Source of the DNA: an uncultured euryarchaeote | GTDB lineage: Archaea > Thermoplasmatota > Thermoplasmata > UBA10834 | Direction: 5' to 3' | Assembly (NCBI GenBank): GCA_937872085.1 | Contig: CALMQK010000101.1 | Coordinates: forward strand, 1-11,285 | DNA: 11,285 nucleotides | Shown here: piece by piece, positions 6,478 through 11,285 of the stretch | Numbering within the stretch: position 1 is the stretch's first letter | Layout: every line of letters begins with the position of its first letter | Notes under the pieces: model-generated | Database searches by the model: none | The model's input: only the letters and a program-made list of their open reading frames with translations | Told to the model about the DNA's origin: nothing | Position numbers and translations under genes: made by a program

Positions 6478-6702
6478 GTGAAGTGCAAGTTCCTCGGGTC
6501 GAATGGCGTCTGCACGGGCAAGTACACTGGGTATGGCTGCATAAAGAGTTCGTGCGCTTCCTTCAAGGAGGCACAGAACTGCGAGCACCGAGATCCAGTA
6601 GGGGACTACTGCATGAAGTATGGCAGATTCGGATGCGTCGGCAGGGATAGTTGCAAGAGCATTGCAGACTATCTTGAGGCGGTCGCCGAGGAGCAGGCCT
6701 GA
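6478..6702 (+). CDS. Eight-cysteine small protein, second of tandem paralogues
   Basis: This 74-residue protein of unknown function is a clear paralogue of the preceding one. Its cysteines at 3, 12, 21, 26, 35, 45, 53 and 59 align one to one with the eight of its neighbour. The second half has identical spacing (x9, x7, x5) and shared residues, as in YCMKYGRFGCVGRDSC. Only the linker between the two cysteine groups is shorter (eight instead of eighteen residues). A compact double metal site is plausible, but zinc versus iron-sulfur cannot be decided. The start is GTG, with GAGGAG about ten bases upstream inside the previous gene and only four bases between the genes, so the pair is surely co-transcribed. 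Its last 34 bases overlap the convergent CoaD-triphosphatase gene. Confidence 0.8.
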   Translation: MKCKFLGSNGVCTGKYTGYGCIKSSCASFKEAQNCEHRDPVGDYCMKYGRFGCVGRDSCKSIADYLEAVAEEQA

Positions 6703-7682
6703 TCCGCGGGTTCGTACAGTTCCTTCCTTATCCTTGGGATGAGCGCCATAAGGACTGCTATCTCCGTCAGCGAGGTCCGGTCTATCATCCCGTCCGAAAG
6801 ATAGCCGACCGACCCCATCTTGTGACCGATCTTCTCGATCTCCGTTATCTTGCTCATCGTATCGCCCACCGTGCCTCCTTCAAGCACGGCCTTGACGACC
6901 TCGGGCGGGTACTCGAACCCTGGCCCGTGGCCGACGGTCATCTTCCCGGACGAATCGATTATGGCACAGTACTGGATGTCCAGATGTCTTCGAAGGACCT
7001 TGTTGTAGAACAATCCCGCCTCTATCCCGACGGCGAAGTCGGTCTGCGACTTCTCAATCGCCGACCTTGCTCTTTGGATTGCCCCCTGGATGGTCCTTTC
7101 CTCGAACGGTTGGCTAGGTATGGTCATGTCGGGCTCGACGCTCAGGACCTCGACGAGTCCAAAGGCTTGCGTGAAGATGTTCCTCACGGCGTCGACCTTC
7201 ACCTTGTTCGTCGAGCCGACGGAGACCCTGATGGCTCTGAGAAGTCGGCCATCCTTGTCGATCTCCCCCTTGATGATCCTCGATGAGCTTATCCTCGTAG
7301 AATCGTCAGCCTTCACGTCCTTGATGCAGAAGATCTTCAGGGGTCTCAGGGCGTTCTTTCGCCTCAGCTCGTTGATATCCTCCGCGATCCCCCTCGTCTC
7401 GGGTGAGACGACGATCGCGTCCATCGTCTCCGAGGTCGCCGCGGAGCCTTTGAAATCGGATATCATGATGATGTCGAATGGTTTTCCATATCTCCCGAGG
7501 AACTTCGAGAGGGTCGACTTCCTCTGGAAATACGGCGTCACTGGTACGGTCTTGATGCTCTTCGCGAATTCGTCGGATGTGAGGCCGACCTCGACCGTGT
7601 CACCGACCGTGAAGGCGGTCTCAAAGAGCAGTTCGTGTCCTTTGTGGATGACATTGAAAGTCCCGCCAACGCCGACCCTCAT
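6669..7682 (-). CDS. coaD: Phosphopantetheine adenylyltransferase fused to inosine/xanthosine triphosphatase
   Basis: Two enzymes are joined in one 337-residue chain. Residues 1 to about 148 are an archaeal-type CoaD nucleotidyltransferase, the penultimate step of coenzyme A synthesis. GGTFNVIHKGHE (6-17) holds the HxGH ATP-binding motif and ISSSRI (131-136) is the second signature. Residues 151 to about 325 resemble the YjjX inosine/xanthosine triphosphatase family, which clears deaminated purine nucleotides. They begin with VSVGSTNKVKVDAVR (153-167) and include FAVGIEAGLF (216-225) and SVGYLSDGMIDR (291-302). Archaeal CoaD alone is about 150-160 residues, so this is a true fusion with no stop or frameshift between the halves. 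The ATG follows GGTGA, which overlaps the stop of the zinc-ribbon gene four bases upstream, so it is the third gene of the mevalonate kinase operon. The 3' end overlaps the convergent eight-cysteine gene by 34 bases. Confidence 0.9.
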   Translation of the reverse strand: MRVGVGGTFNVIHKGHELLFETAFTVGDTVEVGLTSDEFAKSIKTVPVTPYFQRKSTLSKFLGRYGKPFDIIMISDFKGSAATSETMDAIVVSPETRGIAEDINELRRKNALRPLKIFCIKDVKADDSTRISSSRIIKGEIDKDGRLLRAIRVSVGSTNKVKVDAVRNIFTQAFGLVEVLSVEPDMTIPSQPFEERTIQGAIQRARSAIEKSQTDFAVGIEAGLFYNKVLRRHLDIQYCAIIDSSGKMTVGHGPGFEYPPEVVKAVLEGGTVGDTMSKITEIEKIGHKMGSVGYLSDGMIDRTSLTEIAVLMALIPRIRKELYEPADQACSSATASR

Positions 7683-7686
7683 GATC

Positions 7687-7887
7687 TCACCCCAGGAATA
7701 TCATGGCGATAGAGACGACGAACACCGCGACCATCGCGAGGTAGAAGTAGACTAGCTGTCGCTTCTTCATCCGGAGCTTGCGCTTGTATTCGTTGTCGCA
7801 GTTCTCATCGCAGAACTTGTCCTTGTATGGGACCGCCCTGTCGCAGTTCTGACAGTGTCTGTGCTGAGGGATTCTCTCTACCATCAT
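7687..7887 (-). CDS. DUF2116-like zinc-ribbon protein with C-terminal membrane anchor
   Basis: The 66-residue protein has a small zinc ribbon, C-x2-C at 12-15 and C-x3-C at 26-30 (HCQNCDRAVP...KFCDENC). A basic stretch KRKLRMKKRQ (35-44) follows, then one hydrophobic helix at about 45-65. It resembles the archaeal DUF2116 family, whose function is not known. The basic stretch before the helix suggests that the zinc ribbon faces the cytoplasm (inference). Two ATGs in a row (7887 and 7884) are possible starts, and neither has a well-spaced strong ribosome-binding site. It lies 48 bases after mevalonate kinase and four bases before the CoaD fusion, so it is probably co-transcribed with both. Confidence 0.8.
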   Translation of the reverse strand: MMVERIPQHRHCQNCDRAVPYKDKFCDENCDNEYKRKLRMKKRQLVYFYLAMVAVFVVSIAMIFLG

Positions 7888-7935
7888 ATCACTCTTCCAG
7901 TCATTGACATCTCCAGCCTCATAGCCTCTTTGGCC

Positions 7936-8868
7936 TCACGCCCTTCTCTCGATCCTGACCCCGTCGCAGCCGACCGATATCGGGATAGCCTCCCCACCAG
8001 CCATCTCGATCTCTTTCGATACCCTATCGGGCTCGTCCGTCAATGCTATCATGCTCCCGCCGCCACCTGCGCCTGTCAATTTCGCACCATATGAGTGCTT
8101 CCTGCAGGCTTCGACTAGCTTATCAAGAGCAGGATGTCCAACTCCCAGCTGGTTCAGAAGCGTGTGGTTCTCATTCATCAGGTCGCCTATTCTCCGCTTG
8201 TCGCTCTTCTTGACGGCCTCCACTCCTGCAAGTACGATCTCCTCGATCCGATCTATGACCTTCTTCGCATCGTTCTCGGCATCGACCAGCTTCTTCACCA
8301 TGGCCACCAGCGGGCCAGTCGCGGCGTGAATGCCCGTATACCCCACTACGAACCTCAGTCGGGGGACGTCGCAATGGTGGATGTTCCACACCAAGGTCCC
8401 CTTTTCGATCTTCCAGAGGAAGTCGTCCAGCTTGTGAGGGGAGACCAACACGCCATGCCCATGGGTCGAGGTCGACGTGTCGGTTGGACTGGCGATGCCT
8501 TGCACCTTGTTCTCGACCTCGAATGCCATCCTGGCGATCTTCTCAGGGTTCAAGCGCCCCTTGGACGAGGTCATGGAGGCGATGCAGGATACTGTGACCG
8601 CAGCTGACGACCCCAGGCCGGAAGCGGCCGGGATCTTCGACATGGTGTCGACGTCTATCGGAGGGCCGTCCCAAGCCTCGTCGAGCGAAGCCGAGATGTA
8701 GGCATGATGGCGCTTCCTCATGGCGTGCCCATTGACAGTGTACTGATCAGATGAACTGACCTTGCATGATATCCTGAGGTCTATAGCTAGGGCGAGCGCG
8801 GGTCGGCCAAAGACCACCGCATGTTCCCCGAAGAGTATCATCTTCCCAGGAGCCGAGCAAGTGAACAT
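7936..8868 (-). CDS. mvk: Mevalonate kinase
   Basis: This 310-residue GHMP kinase phosphorylates mevalonate to 5-phosphomevalonate, the step after HMG-CoA reductase in isoprenoid and archaeal lipid synthesis. The three family motifs are present: APGKMILFGEHAVV at 6-19, the ATP-binding IPAASGLGSSAA at 79-90, and TGAGGGGSMIAL at 265-276. ASPTDTSTSTHG at 126-137 contains the expected catalytic Asp (D130) and identifies it as mevalonate kinase rather than homoserine or galactokinase. One small oddity is THGHG where THGG-like residues are usual. The length is normal. The ATG sits about 29 bases from a TATA-like box and has no strong ribosome-binding site, suggesting a leaderless message. It heads an operon with the zinc-ribbon and CoaD-fusion genes and is divergent from HMG-CoA reductase. 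Confidence 0.95.
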   Translation of the reverse strand: MFTCSAPGKMILFGEHAVVFGRPALALAIDLRISCKVSSSDQYTVNGHAMRKRHHAYISASLDEAWDGPPIDVDTMSKIPAASGLGSSAAVTVSCIASMTSSKGRLNPEKIARMAFEVENKVQGIASPTDTSTSTHGHGVLVSPHKLDDFLWKIEKGTLVWNIHHCDVPRLRFVVGYTGIHAATGPLVAMVKKLVDAENDAKKVIDRIEEIVLAGVEAVKKSDKRRIGDLMNENHTLLNQLGVGHPALDKLVEACRKHSYGAKLTGAGGGGSMIALTDEPDRVSKEIEMAGGEAIPISVGCDGVRIERRA

Positions 8869-8891
8869 CTGGTCTTCCGTCAGACCCGAAT

Positions 8892-8901
8892 CCGAATAAA
8901 G
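8892..8901 (-). promoter_or_regulatory. TATA-like promoter of the mevalonate kinase operon
   Basis: On the minus strand this reads CTTTATTCGG. Its centre is about 29 bases before the ATG at 8868, so transcription should begin at or very near the start codon. The 134-base gap is shared with the divergent HMG-CoA reductase promoter. Confidence 0.5.
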
Positions 8902-8953
8902 AGTTTCCGCACGGCATCGGCCCGACGATGATTGTCGATGGCCCCGTCCAAAA

Positions 8954-8962
8954 GGATTAAGA
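8954..8962 (+). promoter_or_regulatory. TATA-like promoter of HMG-CoA reductase
   Basis: GGATTAAGA, preceded by CCAAAA as a possible BRE, is centred about 45 bases before the ATG at 9003. That would give a leader of about 18 bases carrying GGTG five bases before the start. Confidence 0.45.
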
Positions 8963-9002
8963 CGGACATATCGGGTTTGCTCCGGACAGAAGCGGTGTAT
9001 CG

Positions 9003-10277
9003 ATGGAGCGCACTTCGCGAATAGAGGGATTCTACAAGCTGAGCATCCCGGAGCGGCTGAAGATCGTCAAGGACTTCGCTGGCCTGACTAGCGAGGAGGC
9101 CATGGCTCTGACGGGTTTCGGGGGGCTGGATCCGGCCATTCCCGATAAGATGATCGAGAACGCGGTAGGGTCATTCGCGCTGCCGCTCGGCATCGCCGTC
9201 AATTTCCGGATAAACGATAGGGACTACCTAATCCCGATGGCGACCGAGGAACCTTCCGTCGTCGCAGCGGCTTCGAACGCCGCGAAAATGGCCAGGGAGA
9301 GAGGGGGATTCTGGACCAGCAGCACCACTCCTGTGATGATCGGGCAGATCCAGCTCACGGACATCAAGGACCCGAGCCGGGCCAAGCACGTCATCCTCGA
9401 GAAGAAGCAGGCCATACTTGACCTGGCGAACAAGCAGGACCCGATGTTGATCAAGCTCGGAGGCGGCGCGAGGGACATAGAGGTAAGGGTGGTGCAGGGT
9501 CAGCATGGACCTATGGTCATTGTGCATCTCCTCGTCGATGTCCGGGACGCCATGGGAGCCAACGCTGTGAACACGATGGCGGAGGCCGTAGCGCCGCTCG
9601 TCGAGGACATCTCGGGAGGAAGAGTCCGTCTGAGGATACTTTCGAACCTAGCGACGCATCGGCTTGCGCGCGCACGCGCTATCTGGTCGAAAGAGGTCGT
9701 CGGGGGCGAAGGGGTGGTCGACGGGGTCATTGAAGCGTATCTCTTCGCCGACGCGGACCCGTACCGATGCGCGACTCACAACAAGGGCATCATGAATGGC
9801 ATCGATGCGGTGATTCTCGCAACGGGAAACGACACCCGCGCGATCGAGGCTGGGGCTCACTCATTCGCGGCCAGGAGCGGACAGTATAAGCCTCTGACGA
9901 TCTTCGAGAAGACCCCGGAGGGGGACCTCGTCGGGACGATTGAGATCCCAATGGCCGTGGGCCTGGTGGGAGGAGCGACGAAGGTGCACCCGACCGCGAA
10001 GGCATGCATCAAGCTCTTGGGGGTGAAGGGCGCATCGGAGCTCGGCGAGGTCGCAGCGGCCGTGGGACTGGCACAGAACTTCGCGGCTCTCAGGGCCCTT
10101 GCCACTGTCGGGATCCAGCAGGGACACATGAGACTGCACGCGAAGAACATCGCAGCAAGCGCAGGGTGTCCAGAGGAGTTCCTCGAGAAGGTCTGCGAGA
10201 TCATGGTGTCGGAGAAGAAGATCCGGATGGACCGCGCCCAGGAGATCGTGGAAGAGCTGAAGCGGAAGAGCCAGTGA
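9003..10277 (+). CDS. hmgA: Hydroxymethylglutaryl-CoA reductase, class II type
   Basis: The 424-residue enzyme converts HMG-CoA to mevalonate. Its length and motifs follow the short class II reductase of Pseudomonas mevalonii (428 residues) rather than the class I enzyme of most archaea. The signatures are SRIEGFYKLS (5-14), MIENAVGSFALPLGIAVNF (50-68), EEPSVVAAAS (82-91), DVRDAMGANAVNTMAEAVAP (179-198) and ATHNKGIMNG (257-266). Residues equivalent to the known catalytic set are E83, K261, D277 (in ATGNDTRA) and H375 (in GHMRLH). Class II reductases are bacterial in origin and known in Thermoplasmatales and Archaeoglobales, which supports the lineage guess. Here the role is surely biosynthetic, given the divergent mevalonate kinase. 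The lipid-kinase-like gene follows after 45 bases with its own TATA box. Confidence 0.97.
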   Translation: MERTSRIEGFYKLSIPERLKIVKDFAGLTSEEAMALTGFGGLDPAIPDKMIENAVGSFALPLGIAVNFRINDRDYLIPMATEEPSVVAAASNAAKMARERGGFWTSSTTPVMIGQIQLTDIKDPSRAKHVILEKKQAILDLANKQDPMLIKLGGGARDIEVRVVQGQHGPMVIVHLLVDVRDAMGANAVNTMAEAVAPLVEDISGGRVRLRILSNLATHRLARARAIWSKEVVGGEGVVDGVIEAYLFADADPYRCATHNKGIMNGIDAVILATGNDTRAIEAGAHSFAARSGQYKPLTIFEKTPEGDLVGTIEIPMAVGLVGGATKVHPTAKACIKLLGVKGASELGEVAAAVGLAQNFAALRALATVGIQQGHMRLHAKNIAASAGCPEEFLEKVCEIMVSEKKIRMDRAQEIVEELKRKSQ

Positions 10278-10286
10278 CCCCCTCGG

Positions 10287-10299
10287 AAAAGTATATGCC
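10287..10299 (+). promoter_or_regulatory. TATA box of the dolichol-kinase-like gene
   Basis: AAAAGTATATGCC lies in the 45-base gap after hmgA. Its centre is about 30 bases before the GTG at 10323 and 36 before the ATG at 10329. The spacing fits a leaderless or nearly leaderless transcript and shows that this gene need not depend on read-through from hmgA. Confidence 0.6.
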
Positions 10300-10322
10300 A
10301 TTGACTGGGATAATCACTGGTC

Positions 10323-11015
10323 GTGGCCATGTTCTCCCAGGGGGATCTGCTCGGACTGGCAGGCGTCTACGGCTATGTTCTGGCCGTGGTGATCGTCTCA
10401 TGGAGCGTCAGAAAGCGGTTCTCCAACCCACGCAAAGTCGTGCATGTCCTGACTGGCGGGATCGTCTTCTTCTGGTGGAGCTTCGACTCTAGCTTCGTCA
10501 TGGCCGGCCTCGCGGCGTTGCCCTTCGTCCTACTCCTTCTTCTGGCGACTCCGAAGTCGCCGATCAAGGCGCTCAGGAACAGCCCACTGGGGCTGACCTC
10601 TTCGGAAGGACATCCCTACGGGTTGGTGTTGTACGCCATTTCATGGACGGTGATAGCGTACTTCCTGTTCGGAGATCTCTTCGCGGCTTCAATCGCGATC
10701 GTCGCGATGTCATTCGGGGACGGGATGGGCGGGGTCATCGGAGAGCGGTTCGGCAGATTGCGCTACTCGCCTCATCGGACCGTCGAAGGCAGCATCGCAG
10801 TATTCTCAGCGACGGCCGTCAGTATCGTAGTCCTTGCTTGGTTCTACTTCTCGGTGATAGGGTATTCGGGAAGCACGGCGCCGTACTTGCTCGCGCCATT
10901 CGCGCTCGCAGTCGCCGGCCTCGTGACCCTCCTCGAAGCACTGATCCCGGGATCGGTTGACAACCTGATCATGCCTTTGATGATCGCCGCCTTCCTGCAT
11001 GGTATGGGGGTCTGA
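10323..11015 (+). CDS. Dolichol/phytol kinase-like (CTP-dependent) membrane protein
   Basis: The 230-residue polytopic membrane protein has about six to seven hydrophobic spans. It fits the dolichol kinase/phytol kinase/phosphatidate cytidylyltransferase-like group, which transfers phosphate or a nucleotide from CTP to a lipid alcohol. NPRKVVHVLTGG (35-46) is the usual early motif. FGDGMGGVIGERFGR (131-145) and RTVEGS (152-157) are the conserved cytosolic loop, and IPGSVDNLIMPL (208-219) is the C-terminal signature. Next to HMG-CoA reductase and mevalonate kinase, a polyprenol or geranylgeraniol-type substrate is likely (inference). The start is either GTG at 10323 or ATG at 10329. There is no Shine-Dalgarno site and both fit the TATA box. 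The gene end overlaps, or nearly abuts, the start of the following kinase. Confidence 0.82.
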   Translation: MAMFSQGDLLGLAGVYGYVLAVVIVSWSVRKRFSNPRKVVHVLTGGIVFFWWSFDSSFVMAGLAALPFVLLLLLATPKSPIKALRNSPLGLTSSEGHPYGLVLYAISWTVIAYFLFGDLFAASIAIVAMSFGDGMGGVIGERFGRLRYSPHRTVEGSIAVFSATAVSIVVLAWFYFSVIGYSGSTAPYLLAPFALAVAGLVTLLEALIPGSVDNLIMPLMIAAFLHGMGV

Positions 11016-11285
11016 GGGTCTGGTTTTCATCGTTGTGGACGGCCTCGATGGCTGCGGCAAGGACACGCATGCGGCGAGGATGAAGGCCCTTCTCGAGTCC
11101 GACGGGAATATGGTGTCCATCACTTCTCATCCGTCCGGAAGGCCATTCGGCAGAGTCTCCAAGAGGTTCTTGAGAGAGACGGGCCCCCTTGCAAGATTGT
11201 TCACAACGCTCTTCTTCACGGCAGATGTCTTGGTTTCCGTCCGCGAATTGAAACATGAGAGGGATAGGACGACGATACTCGTCAG
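10999..11285 (+). CDS. tmk: Thymidylate kinase-like protein, cut by the window end
   Basis: About 95 codons are present before the window ends. The P-loop FIVVDGLDGCGKDTHAARMK is the GxDGxGKxT form typical of thymidylate kinases, which phosphorylate dTMP to dTDP for DNA synthesis. It is followed by ITSHPSGRPFGR, matching the family's HPSG/EP region near the thymidine site. The conserved middle and LID region lie beyond the window, so other nucleotide kinases of the family remain possible. The ATG at 10999 overlaps the previous gene by 17 bases and has no ribosome-binding site. An in-frame CTG at 11020, five bases after that gene's stop, would place the start closer to the FIVVDG strand where most family members begin. 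The start is therefore open. Confidence 0.8.
   Translation, partial: MVWGSEGLVFIVVDGLDGCGKDTHAARMKALLESDGNMVSITSHPSGRPFGRVSKRFLRETGPLARLFTTLFFTADVLVSVRELKHERDRTTILV

Overview
The window reads as chromosomal DNA from a GC-rich archaeon, most likely a member of the Thermoplasmatota (inference). Supporting signs are an archaeal-type single-chain PheT, TATA boxes about 25-38 bases before several starts, mevalonate-pathway genes for ether lipids, a short class II HMG-CoA reductase of the kind known from Thermoplasmatales and Archaeoglobales, archaeal CoaD, RadA/KaiC-like ATPases and an archaeal membrane-anchored zinc ribbon. No mobile element, CRISPR array or rRNA gene is visible. Nearly all of the DNA is coding.

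Layout. Positions 2-75 hold tRNA-Ile(GAT) on the minus strand. Positions 139-3124 hold a minus-strand run read right to left: a KaiC-like ATPase with a proline-rich tail, a second KaiC-like ATPase whose start overlaps the first gene's stop, and a C45-family N-terminal-nucleophile hydrolase/acyltransferase. Diverging from this run is pheT (3299-4963), followed by tRNA-Ser(TGA) (5024-5110). An EamA/DMT transporter (minus, 5092-6045) ends inside that tRNA gene. Diverging from the transporter are two tandem, paralogous eight-cysteine small proteins of unknown function (6189-6702).

The right half is a lipid and CoA block. On the minus strand, mevalonate kinase, a small zinc-ribbon membrane protein and a phosphopantetheine adenylyltransferase fused to an inosine/xanthosine triphosphatase form a probable operon (8868 down to 6669). 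Diverging from it are HMG-CoA reductase, a dolichol/phytol-kinase-like membrane protein and a thymidylate kinase cut by the window end. HMG-CoA reductase and mevalonate kinase are consecutive steps of isoprenoid synthesis, CoaD makes the CoA these reactions depend on, and the membrane kinase probably acts on a polyprenol or related lipid.

The least explained parts are the tandem eight-cysteine pair, the paired KaiC-like ATPases with one Pro-rich tail and a likely CTG start, and the CoaD-triphosphatase fusion. I did not find a clear defence or mobile system. Most of the window is core metabolism and translation.
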